Positions 17,620 to 26,591 of a DNA stretch of 64,000 nucleotides are shown in pieces. The position numbers and the translations under genes were made by a program. Source of the DNA: an uncultured Desulfosoma sp. GTDB lineage: Bacteria; Desulfobacterota; Syntrophobacteria; Syntrophobacterales; DSM-9756. The notes below the pieces were generated by a model. The model had not been told where the DNA came from. It searched no databases and saw only the letters and a list, made by a program, of their open reading frames with translations. Positions within the stretch are counted from its first letter, which is position 1. Every line of letters starts with the position of its first letter. The stretch is taken from contig CALGPN010000028.1 in assembly GCA_937960435.1 (NCBI GenBank), positions 98,029 through 162,028 of the forward strand. The letters run 5' to 3'.

Positions 17620-18531
17620 TTAGTCGATCTTGGTGACCGGGCCGGCGGCGCCGGGACTGACCCCTGCTTTTCTCAAAAGGAGTTCCCAGTCTTCGTTCAC
17701 CATTTGCTGAATTTGTTCCAAGTCCGCTTCGGACAGATGTTTGAAACGGCCTTGCAGCTTAAAATATTCGCGCACCAAGTACCCCTTGGGCATGTAATTG
17801 ATGGTATAACGCACGCCGTTTTCCACTTCGTAGAGCGGGAAAATGTTCGTTTGGACGGCCATGCGCGCGATCTTGACGGCCAGTTCCGAAGGCATACGCC
17901 AGCCCGTCGGGCACGAGGCGTAAATGTGGAGAAAGCGGGATCCTTTGACGGCCTTGGCCTTTTTCACTTTTCGGACCAAGTCCTCCGGAAAGGCGATGCT
18001 TGCCGTGGCCGCATAGGGGATGCGGTGGGCCACCAAGGCCTCCACGATGTTTTTCTTGCGGAGCTTTTTCCATTCCTGACCGGGCGTGGTCGTCGTCCAC
18101 GCGCCGTAGGGAGTGGACGAACTTCTTTGCACCCCCGTGTTCATATACGCTTCGTTGTCGTAACAGACGTAAATGAAATCTTCGTTGCGCTCCACGGCGC
18201 CGCTCAGGGCTTGAAAACCAATATCGAAGGTGCCCCCGTCTCCGGCCCATGTGACCACGGTGGTTTCCCGATCTCCCTTGATATCCAAAGCGGCCCGAAC
18301 GCCGCTGGCCACGGCGCCGCCGGTTTCGAAGGCTGTATGGAGCACGGGCACCTTCAAGGTCGACTGGGGGTAGGGGCCGGCAATGATGGACCAGCAGCAC
18401 GCCGGGACGATCATCATGGTCTTTTCGCCCAGCGCCTTGAGGACAAACCGCATGGCGATGGCCGCTCCGCAGCCCGGACATCCCACATGGCCCGAGCACA
18501 TATATTCACGGTCTTGCACGCTGAGTTCCAT
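17620..18531 (-). CDS. porB: Pyruvate:ferredoxin oxidoreductase beta subunit
   Basis: This 303-residue subunit binds thiamine diphosphate and one [4Fe-4S] cluster. Cluster cysteines appear at C12, C18 and C21 (MCSGHVGCPGCGAA) with a further Cys in IYASCPTGW. The TPP/Mg2+ motif is TWAGDGGTFDIG, followed by CYDNEAYMNTG. The ATG at 18531 has AGGGGAG upstream, 31 bases after the porA stop; an open extension upstream lacks family similarity. With the alpha, gamma and delta-fused genes it forms a four-subunit type enzyme making acetyl-CoA, CO2 and reduced ferredoxin from pyruvate. Branched 2-oxoacids cannot be excluded from sequence alone. Confidence 0.92.
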   Translation of the reverse strand: MELSVQDREYMCSGHVGCPGCGAAIAMRFVLKALGEKTMMIVPACCWSIIAGPYPQSTLKVPVLHTAFETGGAVASGVRAALDIKGDRETTVVTWAGDGGTFDIGFQALSGAVERNEDFIYVCYDNEAYMNTGVQRSSSTPYGAWTTTTPGQEWKKLRKKNIVEALVAHRIPYAATASIAFPEDLVRKVKKAKAVKGSRFLHIYASCPTGWRMPSELAVKIARMAVQTNIFPLYEVENGVRYTINYMPKGYLVREYFKLQGRFKHLSEADLEQIQQMVNEDWELLLRKAGVSPGAAGPVTKID

Positions 18532-18562
18532 GGCACGGCTCCCCTGAAAGCTGAATGATCCC

Positions 18563-19732
18563 TTAGGCGGCTGGAGCGGGCTGCTGCAGCCCCACCCACA
18601 CACTTTCCGATTCCGGATGAGCGGTGGTTTTCGTTGTCCAATAAATCTCTTCCAAAATATCGGTTGTGACGTCTCGGCCCCCAAGTCCGGCCACGTACCC
18701 GAACACCAGAGGCCTTTTGGGCTCATTACACAGAGCGGCCCGGATTTCCTGGGCAAAAATTCCGCAGGCGCCGAAAGAGAAGTTCCTGTCCACGACAGCC
18801 AGCTTCCGAGCCCTCAGCACCCGGCGTTTGAGCATTTCGTAAGGGAAAGGTCTGAAAAGTCTCATTTTCAAAAGCCCCACCTTTTCCCCTTGGGCTCTCA
18901 GTTTTTCCACCAGCAGGCGACACGTGCTCGTGATCGTCCCCGACGTCACTAAGATAATCTCGGCATCGTCGCACTGCACGGCTTCCAAGGCCCCGTACCG
19001 ACGCCCGAAAAGGCTTTGAAACTGGCCCTCGATGTGTTCGAGAACCTCCGGAGCGGCTTCCATGGCGTCTTGGAGATCGCGGCGCATTTCCATGTAGACG
19101 TTGGGGGGGGAGAGCTGGTTGAAGGCGGCCGGATGTGCCGTATCCAGCGAAAAGGCGGGCTTGAAAGGGGGAAGAAAGCGGTCCACATCGGCCTGATCGG
19201 GAATGTCCACGGGCTCATACGTATGGGACAGGAAAAACGCGTCCAACACCACCATGACCGGGAGGAACACGGTTTCCGCCAACCGAAACGCTTGAATGGT
19301 CGTGTCTAGGGCCTCCTGCGCGTCTTCGCAGTAAAGCTGGATCCAGCCCGTATCCCGTTGGGCCAGGCTGTCCGTTTGATCCGTCCAGATGTTCCACCCG
19401 GGTGCCAAAGCGCGGTTGACCTCGGCCATGACAATGGGCAAGCGGGCTCCCGACGCCCAATGGAGGAGCTCGTGCATGAGGGCCAGCCCTTGGGACGACG
19501 TGGCCGTAAAGGTGCGCACCCCTGCGGAGGCGGCACCGATGAGGGCCGCCATGGCGGAATGTTCGCTTTCCACCCGAAGGAATTTGGCATTGAGAGAACC
19601 GTCCGAGCAGAACTCGGAGAGGAGCTCCACGATGTGCGTCTGGGGCGTGATGGGGTAAGCCGAGATGACCTGAACCCGGCACAGCCTTACGGCTTCCGAG
19701 ACGGCGTGACTGCCTTCCACAACTTTTTTCAT
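18563..19732 (-). CDS. porA: Pyruvate:ferredoxin oxidoreductase alpha subunit
   Basis: This 389-residue subunit starts at MKKVVEGSHAVSEAVRLCRV, where the ATG overlaps the stop of the preceding flavoprotein as ATGA. It has the pyrimidine-binding domain motifs AYPITPQTHIVE and RVESEHSAMAALIGAASAG, then TSSQGLALMHELLHWASG, all typical of PorA. The C-terminal part holds the transketolase-C-like domain (EIILVTSGTITSTCRLLVEKL). It pairs with PorB to form the active site. Position between the delta-fusion gene and porB, and the translational overlap, show it is part of one operon. Confidence 0.92.
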   Translation of the reverse strand: MKKVVEGSHAVSEAVRLCRVQVISAYPITPQTHIVELLSEFCSDGSLNAKFLRVESEHSAMAALIGAASAGVRTFTATSSQGLALMHELLHWASGARLPIVMAEVNRALAPGWNIWTDQTDSLAQRDTGWIQLYCEDAQEALDTTIQAFRLAETVFLPVMVVLDAFFLSHTYEPVDIPDQADVDRFLPPFKPAFSLDTAHPAAFNQLSPPNVYMEMRRDLQDAMEAAPEVLEHIEGQFQSLFGRRYGALEAVQCDDAEIILVTSGTITSTCRLLVEKLRAQGEKVGLLKMRLFRPFPYEMLKRRVLRARKLAVVDRNFSFGACGIFAQEIRAALCNEPKRPLVFGYVAGLGGRDVTTDILEEIYWTTKTTAHPESESVWVGLQQPAPAA

Positions 19733-21495
19733 GGGCGGCCTCCGGTCTCGTTTTCCACGAGCGACATGGCGTTGCGGGGGCATTCCACGACGCAGACGCC
19801 GCAGCCTTTGCAATAATCCAGGTTGATGTGACGGCCTTGGGGCGAGGTGTCTCGGCAGACGGCGACATCCGGGCAGTACAACCGGCAATTGTCGCATTGG
19901 TTGCACACCCCGCAGTTGAAGCATCGTTCGGCTTCGCGAATGGCCAGAGCGGCGCTCACCTTGAGATCGATTTCCGAAAACCCCTGAAGGCGCTCTTCGA
20001 CCAAGAGCCGAGGTTGAATGATTCTCGGGCCGTAGAGAAAGTAATCCGTGTTGATTTCCTCAAAAGCCACCACATGAGGGTTGCGCCGGCACCGGTCCCC
20101 GCCTGTATAGATTTCCATGGACAGAGAAGGCCCCGGTCCCACGCGGCATCGTGCCGTCTCCTCGACGATGGCGTCCCAGCCCCTGCGAAAATAAAGGTCC
20201 AAAGCCATGGCGGCTTCCTTTCCCGAGCCAATGGCATGGGCCACGGATTTGCTCCGGGCCGCCAGGTCCCCGCCATACACGACGACGAGCCCGTCTTCCC
20301 GGCGTGAGACGACCGTATCGGCCAGGTGGAGGATGTGAGGGGCGATCTCGCCGGGCGGCTCAAGCCACGGCTCCTCGGCGGTGTTTCCCAAAGCTTTAAA
20401 GATCTTTTGCACGACAATGGCCGTCGTCTCGCCGGGAACGGGTTTCACTCGGGCTCGACCGCCTTCCTCGGAGACGACCTCCATTTTTTGCAGACTCAGC
20501 CGAAACCCGTCCGGGTGCGCTTCGATACTCAGGGGGGCCCAGAGCTCCATGAGCTCCACGCCTTCGTCCACAGCCATTTGGATTTCATGGCCGAAGGCCG
20601 GCATGTCTTGTCGGCGTCTGCGGTACACCATGAGCACTTTGGCGCCGAGGCGGAGAGCGCATCGGGAAACGTCCACCGCGGTGTTTCCTCCGCCGATGAC
20701 CGCCACGGTTCCGGAAAGAGACGGCAGATCGCCGGATCGAACCCTTTCCAAAAAAGGCAGGCCTTCTTCCACCCCTGAAAGATCCTCCCCGGCAATGCCG
20801 AGCGCTGGGCTCTTGTAGTGGCCGCAGCCGAGAAAGACCGCCGCATAGCGGTCCTTGAGCCCATGGAGAAAACCGCCTGTAATTTTGTGGTTGCAACGGA
20901 TGTTCACGCCAAGCGCCTGAAGATGTTCCAATTCCCACTGCAAGACCGGCACGGGAAGCCGATACGGCGGTATGCCCCAGCGCAGCAAGCCGCCGGGTTC
21001 CGAACGAGCTTCGAAAACGTCGCAGCCATAGCCGAGCCGAGCGAGGAAATAGGCGGCGGCAAGGCCGCTGGGGCCGGCCCCCACCACGGCACAGCGTTCC
21101 GATTTGGGGGGAAGGGCCATGCGTTGCGGCTGCAGGCCGTAGCGCATGGCCGTATCCGCCACGAAGCGCTCCAGCGTGTGGATGGCGATGGGTTCGTCGA
21201 AGGCCCCGCGGTTGCACACGCTTTCGCACGGATGAAAACACACCCGGCCGCACACCCCGGGAAATGGGTTTTCCTGCAGGATCGTCTCCCAGGCTTCCTT
21301 GAAAAGGCCCTGGGCCACCAGCATTTCCACCCGGGCGATGTCTTCTCCCGCCGGACAGGCGGCACTGCACGGGGCTGTTTTTTCATCGTAGCGAGGCTGC
21401 AGGAACCGCCACGAACCTGTTTTGTTGCTTTCCGTGGTCGTGGTGGATCGCGGGATGAAAGGGGTCGATACCTGGGACACAAACGCGTGCGTCAT
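19729..21495 (-). CDS. GltD-like NAD(P)H/FAD oxidoreductase fused to PorD-type ferredoxin
   Basis: This 588-residue protein has three parts. Residues ~40-110 carry the cysteine cluster of the glutamate-synthase small subunit (C43, C47, C82, C86, C90, C94). Residues ~113-450 hold an FAD site (VVGAGPSG) and an NAD(P) site (VAVIGGGNTAVDVSRCALRL). The last ~75 residues are a two-cluster ferredoxin with CFNCGVCNQCDNCRLYCPD and CKGCGVCVVECPRNA, equivalent to PorD. It sits between porC and porA, so the enzyme's delta subunit is joined to a flavoprotein that could pass electrons between ferredoxin and NAD(P)H. The start has AGAGGGA upstream. The electron route is inference. Confidence 0.86.
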   Translation of the reverse strand: MTHAFVSQVSTPFIPRSTTTTESNKTGSWRFLQPRYDEKTAPCSAACPAGEDIARVEMLVAQGLFKEAWETILQENPFPGVCGRVCFHPCESVCNRGAFDEPIAIHTLERFVADTAMRYGLQPQRMALPPKSERCAVVGAGPSGLAAAYFLARLGYGCDVFEARSEPGGLLRWGIPPYRLPVPVLQWELEHLQALGVNIRCNHKITGGFLHGLKDRYAAVFLGCGHYKSPALGIAGEDLSGVEEGLPFLERVRSGDLPSLSGTVAVIGGGNTAVDVSRCALRLGAKVLMVYRRRRQDMPAFGHEIQMAVDEGVELMELWAPLSIEAHPDGFRLSLQKMEVVSEEGGRARVKPVPGETTAIVVQKIFKALGNTAEEPWLEPPGEIAPHILHLADTVVSRREDGLVVVYGGDLAARSKSVAHAIGSGKEAAMALDLYFRRGWDAIVEETARCRVGPGPSLSMEIYTGGDRCRRNPHVVAFEEINTDYFLYGPRIIQPRLLVEERLQGFSEIDLKVSAALAIREAERCFNCGVCNQCDNCRLYCPDVAVCRDTSPQGRHINLDYCKGCGVCVVECPRNAMSLVENETGGRP

Positions 21496-21516
21496 AGGAT
21501 CCCTCTTTCGTCGATT

Positions 21517-22131
21517 TCAGGATGCCGCTGAAGAATCGTCCGCCAAGGCCAGACTCGGGGTGCCTCCGGCCACACTCGGCCGAAGAAAAACCACCGCCTC
21601 GTAGGCTTCCTGAGCCGCCGCGATGTTGGCCTGGGGCTTGATGGGGATTTCTTCCCGGATGGCGTGCACCACGGCCTCGAGCGGAGGTTCTCCCAGCACT
21701 CGGGCGAAAGCGCCCGTCATGGCCGTGTTGACGATAGGATGCGTTCGAGTGCCCAAGGCGTGTTTCAAGGCGATACGGGTGGCGTCGACCACGGCGAGGC
21801 GAAAGGAGGCGAAAGTTGCGGGTTCTTCAGGCATCGCCGACGCGTTGACGAGAATCCAGCCGCCGCGTTTCAAGCCCCGGGTCACATCGACAGCGGCCAA
21901 GAGCGTCGGGTCCAAGACGACCACGTGATCCGGCGTGTACACATTGGTGCGGATAAGAATTTTTCTGGTGTCCAATCGCAGATAGGCCTCCACGGGGGCC
22001 CCACGCCTTTCCACGCCGAAAAGGGGAAAGCTCTGGACGAAATACCCGGCCTGGAAAAAAGCCTTGGCCATGAGAATGGAGGCCACCACCGTCCCTTGCC
22101 CGCCGCGTCCGTGAAAACGCACCTCTATCAT
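21517..22131 (-). CDS. porC: Pyruvate:ferredoxin oxidoreductase gamma subunit
   Basis: This 204-residue subunit begins with MIEVRFHGRGGQGTVVASIL, the diagnostic N-terminus of the gamma domain of 2-oxoacid:ferredoxin oxidoreductases, and has SFPLFGVERRGAPVEAYLRL next. It completes the alpha-beta-gamma-delta set and helps bind CoA or stabilise the complex. It follows the XRE-cupin gene by 21 bases and precedes the flavoprotein gene by 21 bases. The gene order porC, delta fusion, porA, porB is intact, and the length is normal. Confidence 0.92.
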   Translation of the reverse strand: MIEVRFHGRGGQGTVVASILMAKAFFQAGYFVQSFPLFGVERRGAPVEAYLRLDTRKILIRTNVYTPDHVVVLDPTLLAAVDVTRGLKRGGWILVNASAMPEEPATFASFRLAVVDATRIALKHALGTRTHPIVNTAMTGAFARVLGEPPLEAVVHAIREEIPIKPQANIAAAQEAYEAVVFLRPSVAGGTPSLALADDSSAAS

Positions 22132-22152
22132 GATCGCCGTCCTTGTCGCCCG

Positions 22153-22755
22153 CTACGGGCGGCTCCACACCACCACCACAGCCTTGGCCGATCCTTCGCC
22201 CACACTCCGAAAACTGTGATTCACTTCGGAGTCGAAGTAGATCGTATCCCCGGGTTCCAAAATTTCCACCTGGTCGGGCGTGCGAAATTCCAGACGGCCT
22301 TCCATAAGGTAGACGAACTCCTCTCCCTCGTGGCTCACAAAGACCATGTCCTCGGTGGCCATGGGAGGGAATTCCACAAGGAAAGGTTCCATGTGTTTGT
22401 CCGGTTTCTTGTTTTCCAATGTTTCGTAGACGTAAGTCACTTCCCCGGACATGTGATGGGGACGCCTTTCCAAACGTGAGCGGTGCGCCTTCCGCGTGAG
22501 GGAAATCTTGACGCCGACGGGTTCGTCTTCGAAGAAATAGGCGAGGCCCACATGGAACGCTTTGGCCAATTTGAGCAGCGTGGCCACAGGGGGAATGACG
22601 GCGCCGCTTTCCATGTTGGACAAAAGGTCTTTGTCCAGGCCGGTGCGGGCGGACAGGTCCTGAATGGTCAGTCGATACTTATCCCGAAGTTCTCGGATTT
22701 TTCTCCCAAGCTTGAGATCCTTGAGTTCGGGGGTTGCTTCTTCGGCGGTTTGCAT
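22153..22755 (-). CDS. XRE-family regulator with C-terminal cupin domain
   Basis: This 200-residue protein has an N-terminal helix-turn-helix (LTIQDLSARTGLDKDLLSNMESG, about residues 30-52) and a C-terminal cupin (FVSHEGEEFVYLMEGRLEFR ... LEPGDTIYFDSEVNHSFRSV, about 140-190). Proteins of this layout bind a small metabolite in the cupin and regulate adjacent catabolic genes. The ATG has AGGAGGG upstream; the open frame continues upstream without family similarity. It ends 21 bases before porC on the same strand, so it is probably the first gene of the por operon and may control it. The ligand is unknown. Confidence 0.87.
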   Translation of the reverse strand: MQTAEEATPELKDLKLGRKIRELRDKYRLTIQDLSARTGLDKDLLSNMESGAVIPPVATLLKLAKAFHVGLAYFFEDEPVGVKISLTRKAHRSRLERRPHHMSGEVTYVYETLENKKPDKHMEPFLVEFPPMATEDMVFVSHEGEEFVYLMEGRLEFRTPDQVEILEPGDTIYFDSEVNHSFRSVGEGSAKAVVVVWSRP

Positions 22756-23169
22756 GGAAGGCCCTCCTTGAACGGTTTCGTCACGTCGCCTCCGGCACCC
22801 TCGTGCCATGAACGAGGTGCGACCCCGCGGTCCGTATGGTGCCTGCATGGCCAACGCGCAGGGATGGTGTTTTTTAACTGAAGCCAGGGACGACATCAAC
22901 CGCGCTCTCGACAATGCCGGCCGGTGGGATCCGGGTTCGAGAGTTCTGCCGAGTCGTCCGGGAACCCGGACGAAGAGGGGAACGAGTGTGGGGGAGTCTG
23001 GTAGGGCGCCATGCCGACCCGTGCGCCTGGGAAAGACGATTCTTTTCGGCATAGTTTGCCGAGACGATCCGCAGTTGCCGCCGGGCCGCCGTAAATGATC
23101 GTGCCCGGCGACGAGTGCAGGAAGTTTCGTGAACGGCGGGCTACGGCCCCTGAAGGGGTCGGCGCGGCT
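22756..23169. other. Intergenic region between sdhB and the XRE-cupin gene
   Basis: No gene is supported in these 414 bases. They should contain the promoter for the regulator and por operon, on the minus strand, and the end of the sdh transcript. Visible structure includes a 9-bp inverted repeat with a 2-base centre at 22954-22973, a small hairpin GGCAC-cctc-GTGCC near 22795, and CCCC-ttca-GGGG just past the sdhB stop. No clear T-run terminator was found. Possible promoter elements are too weak to name. Confidence 0.5.
22954..22973. repeat. 20-bp palindrome upstream of XRE-cupin gene
   Basis: TCGTCCGGG-AA-CCCGGACGA is a perfect inverted repeat about 200 bases upstream of the regulator start. 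Its length and symmetry suit either a dimeric DNA-binding protein or a GC-rich hairpin. No T-run follows, so it is a poor intrinsic terminator. An autoregulatory operator for the XRE-cupin protein is possible but unproven. Confidence 0.45.
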
Positions 23170-23880
23170 CTAGAATTTTCGGTGGATGATCGCCTTTTTC
23201 AATTCGGCGATGGCTTCCGTCGGGTTCAATTGCTTGGGGCAGGCTTCCACGCAGTTAAGGATGGTGTGGCATCGCCACGCCCCGTCCCGGTCGTTGATGA
23301 TTTCCAGGCGTTCGTCCGCCCCTTCGTCCCGAGTATCGGCGATGAAGCGCCAGGCTTTGAGAAGCGCCGCGGGCCCGAGATAATTGGGGTCGGCCCAAAA
23401 GCTGGGACACGACGTGCTGCAGCAGGCGCACAGGATGCATTCGTAAAGACCGTCCAATTTCTTTCGGTCTTCCGGGCTTTGCAGCCGTTCCCGGTCCGAC
23501 GGGGGCGGGGTTTTCGTGATGAGGTACGGCTTGACCAAGTAATATTTGGCGTAGAAGTCGGTAAAATCCACCACCAGGTCCTTGATGACGGGCATGGACG
23601 GCAGGGGCTGGACCACGATGGGTTCTTTCAGCTCCTCGATGTGTGTGATGCAGGCCAGCATGTTCACACCGTTGATGTTCAATCCGTCGGAGCCGCACAC
23701 CCCTTCCCGGCAGGATCGGCGAAAGGCCAACGTCCCGTCTTGCTCCCAGCGGATTTGATTCAACCCGTCCAAGACCATCATGCCGGGGCGGCGAAGCTCC
23801 ACTCGGTAGTCTTTGTAATAGGGCCGGGTGTCTTTTTCCGGATCGTATCGAAAGACGGAGAATGTGACCGTTTTGACCAT
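23170..23880 (-). CDS. sdhB: Succinate dehydrogenase/fumarate reductase iron-sulfur subunit
   Basis: This 236-residue subunit starts at MVKTVTFSVFRYDPEKD; GAGGTG lies upstream of this ATG. The [2Fe-2S] region is SCREGVCGSDGLNINGVNMLAC (C57, C62, C77 with Asp65 in the third ligand position, as in E. coli SdhB). The [4Fe-4S]/[3Fe-4S] domain has CILCACCSTSCPSFW and CHTILNCVEACPKQLNP. It passes electrons from SdhA flavin to the membrane quinone site. It lies 38 bases after sdhA and is the last gene of the sdh block. The SdhB-like cluster pattern fits succinate oxidation, but direction cannot be fixed by sequence. Confidence 0.95.
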   Translation of the reverse strand: MVKTVTFSVFRYDPEKDTRPYYKDYRVELRRPGMMVLDGLNQIRWEQDGTLAFRRSCREGVCGSDGLNINGVNMLACITHIEELKEPIVVQPLPSMPVIKDLVVDFTDFYAKYYLVKPYLITKTPPPSDRERLQSPEDRKKLDGLYECILCACCSTSCPSFWADPNYLGPAALLKAWRFIADTRDEGADERLEIINDRDGAWRCHTILNCVEACPKQLNPTEAIAELKKAIIHRKF

Positions 23881-23918
23881 CGTGTGCACCTCATCTTCCG
23901 CGCCGGAGGCGCTCAATG

Positions 23919-25694
23919 CTAGTAAACGCGTTCTTTAGGTTCGAACGTGGGGACCGTGAGCGGCTTCATGCGCACCGGCTTGTAATCCAAATAAATGGTG
24001 CCGTCTTCATCCATGGTGGCCAGCGTATGCTTGTGCCAGTTGACATCGTCCCGGTTGGGGTAATCGTCGCGATAATGAGCCCCTCGGCTTTCCTGACGGG
24101 CCAAAGCCCCTTCGACGATGGCCTTGGAAAAATCGAGCATGTGGCCCAGTTCCAAGGTCTCGATGAGGTCCAGATTGAAAGCGAGCCCCTTGTCCGCAAT
24201 GCCGACTTTTTTGAAACGTTCGCACAGCTTCTTGAGAATCCCTCGTTGTGTTGTCAGGGTTTCTTCGGTGCGGAAGACGCCGCAATTGAATTCCATGGTT
24301 TCTTTCAGTTCGTCCCAGATGGCCCCCATGCGTTCCGGACCGTTGCCGTTGAGCAGGTTTTTCACTTCTTCGATGCCTTTGCGACCGGGGTTTTCCGGCA
24401 GCGGCACATGTTCCGGGAGGGATGCGGCGAATTCCGCCATGCGCTTTCCGCCCACTTTCCCAAAGACCATAATGTCGAGCAAGGAGTTGGAACCCAGCCG
24501 ATTGGCGCCGTGTACGGACGCGCAGGCCGCTTCTCCCGCGGCGTAAAAGCCCTTCACGGGCTCCTCGGGCTTTTCCATATTGCCCAGCACCACTTCGGCA
24601 AACCGGTTCGTGGGGATCCCGCCCATGGAATAATGGGCCGTGGGCGTGACCGGGATGGGCTCCTTGGTGCAGTCCACATGGGCGAACACATAGGCCAGTT
24701 CCCAAATGCCCGGAAGCCGCTCATGGATGAGATCCGCCCCGATGTGGTCCAGCTTGAGAAGAATATAATCGCCTTTGGGTCCGCAGCCGCGTCCCTGGCG
24801 CATTTCTTCGGCCATGGCTCGGGAGACCACATCGCGCGAGGCCAAGTCCCACACGGTGGGGGCATAACGCTTCATGAAGCGCTCGCCGTCCTTGTTGAGG
24901 AGATAGCCGCCCTCACCGCGCACACCCTCCGTGATGAGGTTGCCGACGCCGTAAATGCCCGTGGGATGGAATTGGACGAATTCCAGATCCTCCACAGGCA
25001 GACCCGCGCGCAGGCTCAGGGACAACCCGTCTCCCGTATTGATGTGGGCGTTGGAATTGGTTTTGTAGACTCGGATATAGCCGCCCGTGGCGAACAGCGT
25101 GGCCTTGGCATGGAAGATGTGAAAGCCCCCGTTGGCGATGTCCCAAGCCAGGACGCCCACCACATGGCCTTCGTTCATGAGCAGTTCCAGGGCGAAAAAT
25201 TCGTTGTAGAAAATGACGTGATTTTTGACGCACTGCTCGTAGAGCGTATGCAGCATGGCGTGACCGGTTCGGTCCGCGGCGGCGCAGGTCCGGCAGATGG
25301 CTTCCTTGCCGAAGTTTTTCGTGTGACCGCCGAAGCGGCGCTGGAAGATCTTGCCGTCTTGGAGGCGGCTGAAAGGCATGCCCATGTGTTCCAGTTCGAT
25401 GACCACTTCCGGGGCCATGCGGCACATGAGCTCGATGGCGTCCTGGTCCCCCAGGTAATCGCTCCCCTTGATGGTATCGAACATGTGCCAGACCCAATCG
25501 TCCGGCTCGACGTTGCTCAGAGACGCCGCCACACCGCCCTGGGCCGCCACCGTGTGGGATCGCGTCGGAAACACTTGGCTGATGACCGCCGTGTTGACCG
25601 ACTTGGATGCCTCCAGGGCCGCCCGGAGTCCCGCGCCCCCGGCGCCGACGATCAAAGCGTCGTGCTTATGGACTGTGACTGGAATATCTCCCAT
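23919..25694 (-). CDS. sdhA: Succinate dehydrogenase/fumarate reductase flavoprotein subunit
   Basis: This 591-residue catalytic subunit begins at [22 protein letters not shown], with the FAD dinucleotide motif at 15-22 and the covalent-FAD histidine His47 in [10 protein letters not shown]. Active-site segments such as QFHPTGIYG and TAHYSMGGI, the latter with the substrate-binding His, are present, and the C-terminal helical domain has [15 protein letters not shown]. It interconverts succinate and fumarate. The open frame extends upstream of the ATG, but that part overlaps the intergenic space and sdhD and has no similarity. Neighbours give the order sdhC-sdhD-sdhA-sdhB. Confidence 0.96.
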   Translation of the reverse strand: MGDIPVTVHKHDALIVGAGGAGLRAALEASKSVNTAVISQVFPTRSHTVAAQGGVAASLSNVEPDDWVWHMFDTIKGSDYLGDQDAIELMCRMAPEVVIELEHMGMPFSRLQDGKIFQRRFGGHTKNFGKEAICRTCAAADRTGHAMLHTLYEQCVKNHVIFYNEFFALELLMNEGHVVGVLAWDIANGGFHIFHAKATLFATGGYIRVYKTNSNAHINTGDGLSLSLRAGLPVEDLEFVQFHPTGIYGVGNLITEGVRGEGGYLLNKDGERFMKRYAPTVWDLASRDVVSRAMAEEMRQGRGCGPKGDYILLKLDHIGADLIHERLPGIWELAYVFAHVDCTKEPIPVTPTAHYSMGGIPTNRFAEVVLGNMEKPEEPVKGFYAAGEAACASVHGANRLGSNSLLDIMVFGKVGGKRMAEFAASLPEHVPLPENPGRKGIEEVKNLLNGNGPERMGAIWDELKETMEFNCGVFRTEETLTTQRGILKKLCERFKKVGIADKGLAFNLDLIETLELGHMLDFSKAIVEGALARQESRGAHYRDDYPNRDDVNWHKHTLATMDEDGTIYLDYKPVRMKPLTVPTFEPKERVY

Positions 25695-25716
25695 GGTCGA
25701 AATCGCTCCTTTGCTG

Positions 25717-26082
25717 CTAGGCTTGCACTTTGAGAGTGACGATGGTGAGGACGCCCAGCCCGAAAAACCCGATGGCCACAACCCACAGAGCCCCCACGAG
25801 AACCGCCCGGACTCCGGACGTGTGCACATAGTCGTCGATAATCATCTTGAAGCCGTTCATGGCGTGATAAACGGCAAAGACGAGAAAGGCGATGTCCAGC
25901 GCTTTCCACGCGGGGGACACCAACCGCGCCATGACTTTTTGGTAAGTGACGGGCCCTTCCGAGGCATAGTGGAGCACCCAAAAGTGGAGGAAAAGGGTGA
26001 TCAACAAGGCGACGCCCGACACGCGCTGAAAGAACCAATCGAAAGCCCCGGACCGGCCGGATCCGAAATATTTGCCCAACAT
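25717..26082 (-). CDS. sdhD: Succinate dehydrogenase small membrane subunit (SdhD-like)
   Basis: This 121-residue protein has three membrane helices. [21 protein letters not shown] carries helix-I and helix-II histidines expected to bind haem b, and [16 protein letters not shown] is the conserved segment near the third helix. It resembles the preceding SdhC (both have LH.WV.H and YH..NG), suggesting the pair arose by duplication. It anchors SdhAB and forms part of the quinone site. It lies 15 bases after sdhC. Confidence 0.85.
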   Translation of the reverse strand: MLGKYFGSGRSGAFDWFFQRVSGVALLITLFLHFWVLHYASEGPVTYQKVMARLVSPAWKALDIAFLVFAVYHAMNGFKMIIDDYVHTSGVRAVLVGALWVVAIGFFGLGVLTIVTLKVQA

Positions 26083-26097
26083 GGTGTATGCCTCCTC

Positions 26098-26484
26098 TTA
26101 AAGCCCGAACGCCAGCCGAAACATGGGAACCGCCCCGGCGACCACCAATATGGCGGAAACGGCCAAGACGGCGTAAACCACCTTGCGCATCATGTCCCGC
26201 TTGGCGAGGTTGCCGTAATCGATGAAAACCACCCGAAGCCCGTTCAATCCGTGGTAGACGACCGTCGCCAGAAGGCCGATTTCCAGAAGGTGGAAAAGCG
26301 GCGACTGAACAACGGCCATGACCTCGTTGAAGGCTTCTTCTCCTTGCGAGAGATGGTGGATCACCCAGATGTGCAAGAAGAGGTAGACTCCCAGGAGGAT
26401 CCCCGTGGCGCGGTGGAGGATCCAGGCCAGGTAGCCCGGGTGGAGCTTGTAGCGGACTTTGGGTTGGAACACGACTTTCTTCAT
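26098..26484 (-). CDS. sdhC: Succinate dehydrogenase cytochrome b subunit (SdhC-like)
   Basis: This 128-residue, three-helix membrane protein has HPGYLAWILHRATGILLGVY, LFLHIWVIHHLS and VYHGLNGLRVVFIDYG, the SdhC signatures with haem-ligand histidines. The start has GGAGG just upstream. It begins the sdhCDAB block, about 107 bases after the fumarase beta gene, so the block may be read through from fumarase or from its own promoter in that gap. Confidence 0.88.
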   Translation of the reverse strand: MKKVVFQPKVRYKLHPGYLAWILHRATGILLGVYLFLHIWVIHHLSQGEEAFNEVMAVVQSPLFHLLEIGLLATVVYHGLNGLRVVFIDYGNLAKRDMMRKVVYAVLAVSAILVVAGAVPMFRLAFGL

Positions 26485-26591
26485 GAAAACCCTCCTCCTG
26501 ATAGCGGAATCCTGCCCACCCCGCCCCTCCCGTGCCGAGCTGTTGATTCGGGCCGGCTAAAGAGAAGCCACGGGGGGCCGCTTGGTGATCC

